Of a stretch of DNA of 47,914 nt, positions 26,516 to 35,215 are shown piece by piece. The stretch's first letter is position 1; each line of letters starts with the position of its first letter. This stretch comes from Legionellaceae bacterium UBA6148. GTDB lineage: Bacteria; Pseudomonadota; Gammaproteobacteria; Legionellales; Legionellaceae. The translations under genes were made by a program, and so were the position numbers. The notes under the pieces were generated by a model, which did no database searches, was not told where the DNA came from, and saw only the letters and a list, made by a program, of their open reading frames with translations. The DNA is taken from the NCBI GenBank assembly GCA_002423125.1, contig DIUW01000048.1:1-47914 (forward strand). The letters run 5' to 3'.

Positions 26516-26946
26516 ATTATATACTCGGTTCCGCATTTTTTGACGTTCTTTTTTCAAAAAACCATAGATCAAGCTGCCTTTTTATACAGTAGAGAGGGGG
26601 TTGGTTCCATTCGGCCTAGATCTCTGCCTGCAAGATGTTTTGTTGATATCCGATTGGATAGTGATTCTTTCAGGGCTATTTGAAATTTATCGAGGGCTTT
26701 CAATGGTTCATCTGCATGAACCATTTCACTGACTGTTTATCTTTGACCTTATGAACGCCCGCTATTTTAGAGGTGTTTCGTGAGCGCATTTTATCTGAAT
26801 CGTCAAGAACGAGAACACCCTTTTTTAAATTACAGGTGGATAAAATGTGAACAATACTCGCCTGTAGAAGGTGCGCCCATGCTATTTTCGCATGACGAAA
26901 TACCCATCGCAAACCACTTTAAAACTGCGGATCCGAGTATAAAGTA
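26516..26946 (-). mobile_element. Degraded insertion sequence with inverted ends
   Basis: The left end TATATACTCGGTTCCGCATT (from about 26518) and, inverted, the right end ACTGCGGATCCGAGTATA (about 26926-26943) match each other over about 17 bases. Between them lies a decayed transposase on the minus strand. At about 430 bp the element is far shorter than an intact IS of this type, consistent with a large internal deletion. The same end sequence recurs at the outer ends of the MITE at 22913-23142. Confidence 0.6.
26569..26912 (-). pseudogene. Transposase remnant (DDE type, IS4/IS701-like) with internal deletion
   Basis: The 5' part reads KIAWAHLL...VLVLDDSDKMRSRNTSKIAG followed by VHKVKDK. 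The segment LDDSDKxRSxxTxKI with a following HKxxDK is the first catalytic-Asp region of a family of DDE transposases. The frame then stops at 26700. In a second frame, directly after, the 3' end of a transposase follows: DEPLKALDKFQIALKESL, then AGRDLGRMEPTPSLLYKKAA and stop (26569-26571). The central catalytic region is missing and the two halves are out of frame, so it is inactive. It lies between the inverted ends described for the element. Confidence 0.7.
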
Positions 26947-27160
26947 TATGGCGCAGTACGAAGCCTTCAATATATTATCTAAAAGAGACTTTACTCCGCA
27001 GGAAAGAGAACAATACAAAGCTCTTTCTCAATTTACAAATGCGGGTGAGATTGACCTTGATCCCGATGTGTTAAAAAATGTTCTTATGACAAAAAATTGT
27101 TCACGCATTGGGATTGCCGGGGTCCAAGCACGAATCGTCCTCCCAAGGCGCATTGTTTAA
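26935..27160 (+). pseudogene. Unrecognised coding fragment next to the IS remnant
   Basis: The plus-strand frame is open from 26780 to 27160, but its first part is antisense to the transposase remnant. From the IS edge onwards it has natural protein character: KYMAQYEAFNILSKRDF, then TPQEREQYKALSQFTNAGEI and DLDPDVLKNVL. The last ~20 codons (GIAGVQARIVLPRRIV) look unrelated. I read it as the inner part of an older gene broken by the IS on the left and by another junction on the right. Family unknown. Confidence 0.35.
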
Positions 27161-27539
27161 AACCAGCGAGGTTGCCCCGGATTGAAATGCCTTTAACAAT
27201 CAAAAAATCATACAATGAACCGCCTGGTCCCTGGCATAGGCATAACACGCCTTTTCCCTCATTCTGCAGTGCAATATACGGCGACGCACAGATTAAATCC
27301 CGGTGAATGCACATAAAAACAGGGACGCTGTATGCTCTTGCAAACGTCTTGTACGTGCCGACGAAGTCCGGCAATAGTCGCGGTTGCATCACAATACACG
27401 AGATGACTGGCTTGCTCTTCTTCTTGATGGTGCAGAATAATAATAACGATCTCTCTCCATTGAATCACTCCAACGCGGATTTGCATAGTGATTATTATAG
27501 AGTCAAACTGATTTAAAATCCATATAGCGAAGCAACAGG
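27161..27539. other. Degenerate region, no gene recognised
   Basis: Short overlapping reading frames exist on both strands here. None has a ribosome site or a recognisable motif, and the best-looking stretches on the minus strand (for example GLRRHVQDVCKSIQRPCF and GPGGSLYDFLIVKGISIRG) are in different frames. This could be a frameshifted relic or ordinary spacer. Confidence 0.4.
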
Positions 27540-30500
27540 CTACGACAATGATTTGAGGAGCTTACTTATCTCATGAATACGCTCTTCACCTGACGTGCTG
27601 TCTAAAGTAAAGCGCAGCTGACTTGGGCCGTTGAGTTGGTAGCGTTTGGGGTGTAATTGAATCAAGCTTATCAATGTGCCCGCATTAATATTGGGATTGT
27701 CATCAAATTCGATTTTACCGCGATCAACGCTCGCGTCTAAACGTTTAATGCCTAATGTGGTCACGAGCCATTTTAATTCGGTGATTAAAAATAAGTGCTT
27801 AACAGACTGAGGAAGAAGTCCAAAGCGGTCGATTAATTCGATTTGTAACGCGTGTAATTGATCCCGATTTTTTGCATTGGAGATCTGCTTATACATAATT
27901 AATCGCATATGCACATCGCTGATATAATCATCAGGAATAATCGCACTTAACTGCAAATTAATTTCAGGCCCCTGTTTCATGGGGGCGGCTAACTCAGGGA
28001 TTTTCCCTGCCTTTAAATCGCTTACTGCATGGTCAAGCATTTCCATAAAAAGAGTGAATCCAATGGCATGCATGTTTCCACTTTGCCCCTCTCCTAATAA
28101 TTCACCCGCTCCACGGATCTCAAGATCATGGGTCGCAAGTGTAAAGCCTGCGCCTAAATCCTCTAATGACACAATTGCCTCTAGTCGTTTAACGGCATCA
28201 CGGGTGAGTGATTTTTCATTTTGAGTGAGTAAATAAGCGTACGCCTGGTGATGTGAACGGCCCACACGTCCCCGGAGTTGGTGCAATTGAGCTAAGCCAA
28301 ATTGATCGGCACGATCCATGATGATCGTATTTGCTGTTGGAATATCAATGCCTGTTTCGATAATGGTTGTGCAAACCAGCACGTTGAAACGGTGGTGGTA
28401 AAAATCAGACATAATGCGCTCAAGATCGCGTTCGTGCATTTGGCCGTGTGCATTGCCGATTTTGGCTTCAGGAACCAGTGCTTGTAAATCTTGGCAAATG
28501 CGGTCAATGGTTTGTACATTATTGTGTAAGAAAAACACCTGCCCGCCACGTAAAATTTCGCGTAAAATCGCCTCGCGCATAACAATGTCATTACGCTCCT
28601 GCCAGAATGTCTTGATGGCTAATCGTTTAGCTGGAGGAGTTGCGATTAACGAAATATCTCGAATGCCAGACATGGCCATATTGAGCGTTCGTGGAATCGG
28701 TGTTGCAGTCATCGATAGAATATCGACGTGTGTTTTGAGAGCTTTGATGTGTTCTTTTTGTTTCACACCAAACCGATGCTCTTCATCAATGATGAGTAAA
28801 CCCAATTGTTTAAATGCAATGTCTTTTTGGAATAATTTGTGGGTTCCAATGACAATATCAACTCGTCCATCCTTCAGTGACTCAATGACTTTTGCCGATT
28901 CTTTCGCACTTCTAAACCGTGACAAGAGTTCGACTCGAATTGGAAAATCAGCAAATCGATCTCGAAACGTTTCAAAATGTTGTCCAGCGAGTAGGGTAGT
29001 GGGTACTAACACGCATACTTGCTTATTATTTTGCGTTGCAAGAAATGCAGCACGCATTGCAACTTCAGTTTTACCAAATCCAACGTCACCACAAATGAGT
29101 CTGTCCATCGGTTTTGGTGAAGTCATGTCGGTGATGATTTGCTGAATGGCTTGTTGTTGGTCGATGGTTTCGTCAAACGGAAACGCACTCGCAAAGAGCT
29201 TGTATTCATGCTCATCGTATTGATAGGCAAAGCCGGTGTTTGCTTCGCGTTTCGCATAAACGTCAAGGAGCTCAATGGCAACGTCATGAATTTTTTCAGC
29301 GGCTTTTTTCTTTTCCTTTTGCCATTGGTCAGTTCCCAAACGATGCAAGGGCGCGTGATCGGGATCGGAGCCGGTGTAACGGCTGATATAATGCAGTGAA
29401 GTGACCGGAACGTATATCTTATCATCTCCGGCATAAGCCAAGACCAAAAATTCATTGATAAGACCATTGGATTCAATCGTTTGCATGCCTTGGTAACGGC
29501 CGACACCAAAATTTAAATGCACAACTGGCGCACCTAATTGAATTTCAGCAAGGCTGCGTATGATGAGATCAGGGTCAATTGATTTTTGAGAACCTCGGCG
29601 TTGAGGGACTCGCGATTGACCGAATAGTTGTGCTTCAACAATGATTGAGATATTGGCGTCAACTAATTCTGCCCCCGAGGTTAATGACCCTATGGTAATG
29701 CTTACGGGATCATTATCGTTTAAAAAGGCGTCCCATGAAGGCTGGATTGTGGGGAAAATTTGACTGGATTTGAGTAAATCAAGCAATACTTCCCGTCGCC
29801 CTGCACTTTCAACAACGATTAAACAGCGATGATGATTCGTGATGTATTGGCTTAATGCACTCAGCGGTTCGATGGATTGTCGTGCTATTGGGAGTGCGGG
29901 GCCTTCGTGAATAAGAAATGAATGAAGGTGAGTCTTCTTGGCCACAGGTGATTGAACGCAGCGCAATGGCTTATGTTGATTAATCAGTGTGAGCAATTCG
30001 GTCGGAGTTAGAAAACAACGACTCGGCGCTAATATAGGGCGAGTTATGTCATAGCTGCGTTGCTCGTATCGGTTATTGAGCTCTTGCCAAAAATGCTCTG
30101 TAGCAGCAGGGATTGCATCAATGAGGCATACGGATGTTTGTTGTGGTAGATAATCAAAAAAAGTGGCCGTGGTTTCAAAGAAAAGAGGGAGGTAATATTC
30201 GATACCACCGGGGCATTGGCCATTGCTTACGGCGTCATAGATCGGGCAAAGACTAGGGTTGCCTGTAAATGCTTCTCTAAAACTTCGTCGAAATTGTGTA
30301 ATGCTTTGGGTGTCCATAGAGAATTCATGAGCGGGTAACACATGAATCTCGGTTATTTTTTCGATGGTGCGTTGATTTTCCGGATCAAAACAACGTAAAC
30401 TGTCGATCTCGTCATCAAATAGTTCAACTCGAAACGGTAGTGTGCTCCCCATGGGATATAGATCAATAATCGATCCGCGTACTGCAAATTCGCCATGCTC

Positions 30501-30977
30501 AAGTACTTTATTAACGTGATGATAGCCTGCTTCTTGGAGATGGTGCCTAAATTGCTGAATGTCTAGTCGTTGCCCCTGTTTTAACGAAAGCCCATATTGA
30601 GTTAAAAATTGTGGCGGGCAAAGCCGATGCATTAATGTACTTGCAGCTGTAATAATAATGGCATTGCTGGTCTGTTGCATGCGACTGAGCGTATGAAGCC
30701 GTTCAGAAATAATGTCTTGATGGGGGGAAAATTGATCGTACGGAAGCGTTTCCCAATCCGGAAAATGAAGCATTTCTTGTTGGTTGTTTGGCCCAAGAAA
30801 AAAATGCATTTCATCTAATAATTGGCTCGCAGATAAATTATCCGCGGTGATAAGCAGCTTAATTCCACTGGTTTGTTCACAAAATTCAGACAGCACTAAT
30901 GGTAGGCTGCATCCGTAAAGAGTGTCCCAGGTTTGATTTTGATGATTCGTTTTGGGTAATAAAATTGTTTTTGTCAT
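27540..30977 (-). CDS. mfd: Transcription-repair coupling factor Mfd
   Basis: 1,145 residues, close to the 1,148 of E. coli Mfd. It removes RNA polymerase stalled at DNA lesions and recruits UvrA. The N-terminal third is the UvrB-like region (LPYDQFSPHQDIISERLHTL, VRGSIIDLYPMGS). The CarD-like polymerase-interaction domain follows at about 480-550 (LGAPVVHLNFGVGRYQGM). The DNA translocase has Walker A GDVGFGKTEVAMRAAF (about 622), DEEHRFG, SMTATPIPRTLNMAMSG and LRGRVGRSHHQAYAYLL. The C-terminal TRCF domain includes EINLQLSAIIPDDYI. Starts MTKTILLP; divergent from the small secreted-protein gene 72 bp away. Confidence 0.97.
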   Translation of the reverse strand: MTKTILLPKTNHQNQTWDTLYGCSLPLVLSEFCEQTSGIKLLITADNLSASQLLDEMHFFLGPNNQQEMLHFPDWETLPYDQFSPHQDIISERLHTLSRMQQTSNAIIITAASTLMHRLCPPQFLTQYGLSLKQGQRLDIQQFRHHLQEAGYHHVNKVLEHGEFAVRGSIIDLYPMGSTLPFRVELFDDEIDSLRCFDPENQRTIEKITEIHVLPAHEFSMDTQSITQFRRSFREAFTGNPSLCPIYDAVSNGQCPGGIEYYLPLFFETTATFFDYLPQQTSVCLIDAIPAATEHFWQELNNRYEQRSYDITRPILAPSRCFLTPTELLTLINQHKPLRCVQSPVAKKTHLHSFLIHEGPALPIARQSIEPLSALSQYITNHHRCLIVVESAGRREVLLDLLKSSQIFPTIQPSWDAFLNDNDPVSITIGSLTSGAELVDANISIIVEAQLFGQSRVPQRRGSQKSIDPDLIIRSLAEIQLGAPVVHLNFGVGRYQGMQTIESNGLINEFLVLAYAGDDKIYVPVTSLHYISRYTGSDPDHAPLHRLGTDQWQKEKKKAAEKIHDVAIELLDVYAKREANTGFAYQYDEHEYKLFASAFPFDETIDQQQAIQQIITDMTSPKPMDRLICGDVGFGKTEVAMRAAFLATQNNKQVCVLVPTTLLAGQHFETFRDRFADFPIRVELLSRFRSAKESAKVIESLKDGRVDIVIGTHKLFQKDIAFKQLGLLIIDEEHRFGVKQKEHIKALKTHVDILSMTATPIPRTLNMAMSGIRDISLIATPPAKRLAIKTFWQERNDIVMREAILREILRGGQVFFLHNNVQTIDRICQDLQALVPEAKIGNAHGQMHERDLERIMSDFYHHRFNVLVCTTIIETGIDIPTANTIIMDRADQFGLAQLHQLRGRVGRSHHQAYAYLLTQNEKSLTRDAVKRLEAIVSLEDLGAGFTLATHDLEIRGAGELLGEGQSGNMHAIGFTLFMEMLDHAVSDLKAGKIPELAAPMKQGPEINLQLSAIIPDDYISDVHMRLIMYKQISNAKNRDQLHALQIELIDRFGLLPQSVKHLFLITELKWLVTTLGIKRLDASVDRGKIEFDDNPNINAGTLISLIQLHPKRYQLNGPSQLRFTLDSTSGEERIHEISKLLKSLS

Positions 30978-31049
30978 CGCTAGCTAAAACTGTTTTTTTC
31001 AACATATTATCATATACTGAACATAATCAGTTAAAAATAAGGAAGACAG

Positions 31050-31517
31050 ATGAAACGTATCGTTGTATTACCAACAATTTTATCGATGGCGCTTGGATTT
31101 TCTACTCAGGCCTCTGCATTTACCTGTTTTCTGACGCTTCTCAAAGACTCTTGTTGGACCGATTATGACGTAACGGTCAATATGGGTAATGCCGTAACGA
31201 GCAAGCCAGTGCTGACACTTTCAGTGCCCAAAGGCCAGTCATATAGTCGACAAGAATTTACCTGTCAGGCAGGGGATGTATTTAATTATACGGCCACTTT
31301 TACACCGATTTTTTGGCAATCGGACAAGGGGAAAATTTTCAAAGGAAAACGCACTTGGTCGCTTCCTAACACGATAAAAAAAGGCGACACGGCTTGGAAT
31401 ATTACGGTTTGTTATCCGGACGAATTTTCTGAAATTCCTCTTCCACCAACGGCGAATTCGAATTGTAAATGTAATAGTCAAAATCTTCCGCCGATACCTG
31501 CGCCGGCTAAACCATGA
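31050..31517 (+). CDS. Small secreted protein of unknown function, coupled to nagZ
   Basis: 155 residues with a clear signal peptide (MKRIVVLPTILSMALGFSTQ) and cleavage near ASA-FTC. The mature part contains Cys residues (FTCFL, DSCW, FTCQAG, VCYP, CKCN), a repeated beta-strand pattern (DYDVTVNMG, KPVLTLSVPKGQSY) and a Pro-rich tail (LPPIPAPAKP). Probably periplasmic or outer-membrane associated. AAGGAAG precedes the ATG. Its stop overlaps the nagZ start as ATGA, so it is translationally coupled to a cell-wall recycling enzyme. I do not know the family's function. Confidence 0.8.
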   Translation: MKRIVVLPTILSMALGFSTQASAFTCFLTLLKDSCWTDYDVTVNMGNAVTSKPVLTLSVPKGQSYSRQEFTCQAGDVFNYTATFTPIFWQSDKGKIFKGKRTWSLPNTIKKGDTAWNITVCYPDEFSEIPLPPTANSNCKCNSQNLPPIPAPAKP

Positions 31518-32569
31518 TGAGAACGCTTCGACAAAAAATAGCGCAGATGCTGATTATTGGTTTTCCAGAATCTGAGCTTCAGCCTAATTCTCCTGTTGTT
31601 GATTGGCTTAAAGCCGATGGTTTGGGGGGTGTATTATTGTTTGACTTTAATATGCAGACCAATTCGTTTGGTAAAAATTTACAAACACCCGAACAGATTC
31701 AGCGGCTGAATTGTCAATTAGTTGACGCTAATGCTTCTGATTTACCGTTATTCGTTGCGTTGGATTATGAAGGTGGCTGTGTCGATCGGTTGAAAAAAAT
31801 TGCGGGATGCAGGGCGACGATGAGTCCGCTTGAGCAGGCAAACCTATCGGAGAGCGAATTACGCGTTGAAGTGAACGCAATGGCCTCAACACTGAAGCAA
31901 TTAGGCTTTAATTTAAATTTTGCTCCGGTTGTTGATTTAAATTTGAATGACGAACAGGGTATTATTGGCAAATTAGGCCGTAGCTTTTCCGCCGACCCTG
32001 AACGCGTCACGAAGGTTGCTTCTGAGTTTGTGCGTGAATTTAATGCACAGGGGCTTGTCTGTTGTTACAAGCATTTTCCAGGGCATGGTAGTGCAATAGG
32101 GGATACTCATGAGGGCTTTGTTGATGTGACGACGACGTTTAATCCAATAGAGCTTAAACCATATGCTTCACTCTGTCAGAACCTCAATCAACAGGTCATG
32201 GTCATGACTGCTCATGTGATTAATCGTGCATTGGATCCTTCTGGCCTACCTGCAACGTTATCTTACCCCATACTGACGGGATTGTTGCGTGACGAGTTTG
32301 GATTTGATGGCGTTATCATTTCAGATGATTTACAAATGCAGGCAATTAGCCATCATTACTCATTAGAAGACTCATTACGTTTAACGATTAATGCAGGATC
32401 AGACATGGTCATTTTTGGCAATCAGCTCGGCGAGCATACCGCACCTGAAGTGATTGATTGCATCGAAGCTTTAGTGAACGCGGGTGCGATTCAAACCTCT
32501 CGAATTGATGACGCGTTTGATCGGATTGTCAGGTTGAAGAATAAATTGCTACTTTTTCAACACCATTAA
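31514..32569 (+). CDS. nagZ: Beta-N-acetylhexosaminidase NagZ (GH3, peptidoglycan recycling)
   Basis: 351 residues, cytoplasmic (no signal peptide). It removes N-acetylglucosamine from anhydro-muropeptides. Family signatures are KHFPGHG (186-192), followed by the D197-x-H199 pair of the flexible catalytic loop, and the nucleophile Asp (D271) in VIISDDLQM. ALDYEGGCVDRL (82-93) and NFAPVVDLN (135-143) also match. Length equals the usual ~340-350. It overlaps the upstream gene by four bases and overlaps the convergent mltA-like gene by 21 bp. Confidence 0.95.
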   Translation: MMRTLRQKIAQMLIIGFPESELQPNSPVVDWLKADGLGGVLLFDFNMQTNSFGKNLQTPEQIQRLNCQLVDANASDLPLFVALDYEGGCVDRLKKIAGCRATMSPLEQANLSESELRVEVNAMASTLKQLGFNLNFAPVVDLNLNDEQGIIGKLGRSFSADPERVTKVASEFVREFNAQGLVCCYKHFPGHGSAIGDTHEGFVDVTTTFNPIELKPYASLCQNLNQQVMVMTAHVINRALDPSGLPATLSYPILTGLLRDEFGFDGVIISDDLQMQAISHHYSLEDSLRLTINAGSDMVIFGNQLGEHTAPEVIDCIEALVNAGAIQTSRIDDAFDRIVRLKNKLLLFQHH

Positions 32570-33676
32570 ATAGGCGCTCACATAATCAGGAAGATGACGT
32601 GTTGCCTGAATATAGGCCTCTTTCCCTTGGTAGCTTCCTGCTAAATAATCCACTTGGTAGAGGTTATTCGCAAATGCACCACCGGTGTCAGCGAGAATAC
32701 CTGCGCGGGTGATGATTTCTGATTTATCAGGGTATTGCACCAGCAACAATTTACCTAATCCTAGTTGCGCTAAATCTGCGGCAAATGTCGCTTCTGTTTG
32801 AATCGTAATTTTATGATCAGAGTCTTTACCATACCCTTTGATGCCATCAACTTGCTTAAAATACCAATAACGGTTCTGCGCATAAGGTGGCTTAACCCGA
32901 TCGTATTCAATCGCATTATTACGATCGACATTGAAGGTTTTTGTCCCTATTGAACCGCCGAAATCTGCAATAATTGTTCCCTGCATTAATGCTGACTCTA
33001 AATCATCACGACTGACGTATGCTAATACAGGAACATTTTTTCCATTCAGTGCACCAGCCAATATCGCTTGTTTACCATAATGAAAGCGCATTAAATGGGG
33101 TCGATTATTAGCTTGAGCTAGCGTTAAATGTTGTTCGTCTGCAGGTAAAGCATACAGGGCATAGGGTTTGTCAGCACTCGGGTGAGTCGACGCTTTGGCT
33201 AAATGAACGTAATATTTTGTCATTAAAATACGATCGTGTGGTATCCCTTTTAATAACGGCTTATTGGCTGCAAATTGTTTGGCCTGATCGATGTCAGGCT
33301 GCCAGCGAATAAATTCGAAATGTTCTTGAAGAAACTGAGGATCATTCAGTTTTTCTTGATGTTGACAAATGAATGTCAAAGTAGCTTTTACTCGAGAAAG
33401 ATGAATAGGATAAATTTTTCCTGGATGAATAACATCCGGATCGTAACTCGTTCCGCGATTTAAATAAGCAAGCGTTTGTTTGGCTGTTGCGCACAGAGCT
33501 GTACCGTTTATTTTATAACGTGAGTGAGTTATTGGAAACGCTTTATGAAAATCAGGGGCAGAAAAGGCTTGTAGACTATAGAGCAAACTGAAGTTTGAAA
33601 TCCATGTAACTAAGAACTTAACCGTTATTCCGACCACGTTCCTTAACTTTATTTTTTTATGTAGTGCGTATGACAT
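32549..33676 (-). CDS. MltA/3D-domain protein, lytic murein transglycosylase A-like
   Basis: 375 residues. An N-terminal basic start and hydrophobic stretch (FLVTWISNFSLLYSLQAFSA) suggest an exported or membrane-anchored protein; no lipobox Cys is seen. The C-terminal region has the 3D-type ADTGGAF (about 335-341), where MltA has its catalytic Asp, then YQVDYLAGSYQGKEAYIQ. An earlier similar segment, IADFGGSIGTKTFNVDRNNA, is also present. MltA cleaves the glycan strands of peptidoglycan to anhydro-muropeptides. It sits tail to tail with nagZ, which acts on those products. The middle of the protein diverges from the E. coli enzyme as I recall it, so activity is less certain. Confidence 0.7.
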   Translation of the reverse strand: MSYALHKKIKLRNVVGITVKFLVTWISNFSLLYSLQAFSAPDFHKAFPITHSRYKINGTALCATAKQTLAYLNRGTSYDPDVIHPGKIYPIHLSRVKATLTFICQHQEKLNDPQFLQEHFEFIRWQPDIDQAKQFAANKPLLKGIPHDRILMTKYYVHLAKASTHPSADKPYALYALPADEQHLTLAQANNRPHLMRFHYGKQAILAGALNGKNVPVLAYVSRDDLESALMQGTIIADFGGSIGTKTFNVDRNNAIEYDRVKPPYAQNRYWYFKQVDGIKGYGKDSDHKITIQTEATFAADLAQLGLGKLLLVQYPDKSEIITRAGILADTGGAFANNLYQVDYLAGSYQGKEAYIQATRHLPDYVSAYLMVLKK

Positions 33677-33755
33677 AAAATCTTGTTCTCAGAGAGTTTA
33701 AAAAAATTGTAACTGATCGCAGTATAAAATGTCACATCCCGGTGTCTTCAGATAT

Positions 33756-33784
33756 TTGACGTAAATGCCATCAAGTGCTAGCAT
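33756..33784 (+). promoter_or_regulatory. Promoter of the antitoxin-toxin pair
   Basis: TTGACG (33756-33761), a 17-bp spacer and TAGCAT (33779-33784). The predicted start of transcription is about 20 bp before the antitoxin ATG at 33810. Confidence 0.5.
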
Positions 33785-33809
33785 AAGATCATGAATGGGG
33801 GGCAATTCA

Positions 33810-34043
33810 ATGGCAAATTTAAGTGTTAGAAAACTTGATGATCATATTTATATGAAATTAAGACAGAGAGCGGAAAAGCATCATGTCTCTATGGAGGAGG
33901 AGGTTCGACAAATTATTTCACAAGTTGTTTCTCCTCCTGAACGGATCAGTGATGTGTTTCGAAAACATTTTGGTCGTCATCATGGTGTCGATTTAGAGTT
34001 TGAGACAGATCGATTACCACATGGTCCAGTGAATTTTGAATAA
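33810..34043 (+). CDS. Ribbon-helix-helix antitoxin, VapB/FitA type
   Basis: 77 residues. MANLSVRKLDDHIYMKLRQR followed by AEKHHVSMEEEVRQII is the Arc/FitA-like DNA-binding fold. The C-terminal part (RISDVFRKHF to the end) would wrap the toxin. An upstream in-frame ATG (33795) lies in the G-rich ribosome site GGGGGG, so the ATG at 33810 is preferred. Directly followed by the toxin gene with no spacing. Such antitoxins usually repress their own promoter together with the toxin. Confidence 0.88.
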   Translation: MANLSVRKLDDHIYMKLRQRAEKHHVSMEEEVRQIISQVVSPPERISDVFRKHFGRHHGVDLEFETDRLPHGPVNFE

Positions 34044-34457
34044 ATGATTATTTTAGATACGAATATCATTTCTGAAATGATGAAGTCTTTACCCTCCTTG
34101 AACGTAATGGCGTGGATTGATCAGCAGAATCCGTGTGATTTATTTGTAACGACGATTACGATTGCCGAAATTGTTTATGGTCTTCGCGTGTTACCGGTTG
34201 GTAAACGGCGTAAAATGCTTGAAGATGCATTTTATAAATCGATAAGTTTGGCATTTGAGCACCGTGTTCTAGGCTTTGACGCGTTGGCGGCAGACCGTTA
34301 TGGCCATTTGATGGCGGATAGAAAACAAATAGGGAAACCCTTGAGCATTCTTGATGGACAGATTGCTGCTATTGCTCACATTAATCATTTTAAAATTGCT
34401 ACACGGAATATTTCTGATTTTTCTGATTGTGGATTAGCGCTTATTAATCCGTTTTAA
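34044..34457 (+). CDS. PIN-domain toxin, VapC/FitB type
   Basis: 137 residues. The acidic quartet of PIN ribonucleases is present: D5 in MIILDTNIIS, E42 in ITIAEIVYG, D104 in SILDGQIAAIA and D125 in RNISDF. VapC-type toxins cut specific tRNA or rRNA. The ATG immediately follows the antitoxin TAA, so the pair is co-translated. All key residues and the full length are kept, so this module looks intact, in contrast to the two TA relics elsewhere in the window. Confidence 0.93.
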   Translation: MIILDTNIISEMMKSLPSLNVMAWIDQQNPCDLFVTTITIAEIVYGLRVLPVGKRRKMLEDAFYKSISLAFEHRVLGFDALAADRYGHLMADRKQIGKPLSILDGQIAAIAHINHFKIATRNISDFSDCGLALINPF

Positions 34458-34606
34458 ATTGCAATATCTGTCTCACAATGATGAAAAACCAACTTCACAA
34501 ATGCTTCGCATGTTTTAAAAAAAGGCGATAACTGCGCGATATCAAGACTCAATTTAGCTGTCAAATTTTCTTGACCTAAAAAGCGATTAAAATGGTGTAT
34601 AAACAT
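34454..34606 (-). CDS. Small hypothetical ORF (50 aa), possibly a remnant
   Basis: An ATG at 34606 is preceded by GAAGGA. The product begins MFIHHFNRFLGQENLTAKLS and ends VFHHCETDIAI. It is amphipathic, with no recognised motif. Its 3' end overlaps the stop of the VapC-type toxin on the opposite strand by four bases. It follows the membrane-protein fragment on the same strand and could be a decayed piece of something larger. Confidence 0.35.
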   Translation of the reverse strand: MFIHHFNRFLGQENLTAKLSLDIAQLSPFFKTCEAFVKLVFHHCETDIAI

Positions 34607-34630
34607 CGATTGTGTCCTTCAAACCCCATA

Positions 34631-35179
34631 TTAAATACCTTTGTAAACAATATAGATATCGGAATACCCATCAAAATTCCTACACAAGAAATTAGGATAT
34701 GCTACGGCAATACTAGGAATGATCATACTTATTCGCGTTGTAGCTACAACACCAGCCAAACCAGATCGAAAACGAGAGCTCGGTGGCTCACCAAATAAAG
34801 TCACCATACTTGCAATACCAAAATTAACTTCGATTGCTAGTACAACAAACATATAAGGAAGTACAAGGGTCAACGCCTGCGCTTCTTCAAGTCCCATTGC
34901 TTGAATTTGAATAACCAGACCACCAGCAACAATATTCACCGCAAACAAGCAAGAAATAGTAGGGATCACGACGGCATTTTTATAGGGTGCCATCAAGCCA
35001 GGAACTGCTAATCCTTCCTGGCTTGAGTCAACTCGAGCGTACAATAAGGGTAATATCACGTTAATAAACGTATACACTTCTGCTAATATTTTTGATCCGC
35101 CAAAGCGAGTGATGAACCACATGGTTGAAAAAAATGATTGAGCATCTTGTTTAGAAATATCAACTTTAAACATAGGCAT
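34631..35179 (-). CDS. Polytopic membrane protein, probably truncated (possibly MATE-like)
   Basis: About 182 residues from the ATG at 35179; the frame can begin four codons earlier at a TTG. It has about four hydrophobic helices: VYTFINVILPLLYA, AVVIPTISCLFAVNIVAGG, ALTLVLPYMFVVLAIEV and TRISMIIPSIAVAY. The spacing resembles the first helices of MATE-type exporters, which are usually about 450 residues. This one ends after about 180 residues with a non-hydrophobic tail, so it may be a fragment. It follows ychJ by about 35 bp on the same strand. The family assignment is weak. Confidence 0.45.
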   Translation of the reverse strand: MPMFKVDISKQDAQSFFSTMWFITRFGGSKILAEVYTFINVILPLLYARVDSSQEGLAVPGLMAPYKNAVVIPTISCLFAVNIVAGGLVIQIQAMGLEEAQALTLVLPYMFVVLAIEVNFGIASMVTLFGEPPSSRFRSGLAGVVATTRISMIIPSIAVAYPNFLCRNFDGYSDIYIVYKGI

Positions 35180-35215
35180 TTTGCGATCCAATTGATATAC
35201 CCAGCGGAGTTGAGG

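Noticed and set aside
28414..29145. 243-codon plus-strand frame
   Set aside because: Fully antisense to mfd, whose motifs and length are certain; biased composition (Ser/Arg/Cys-rich) is typical of a shadow frame.
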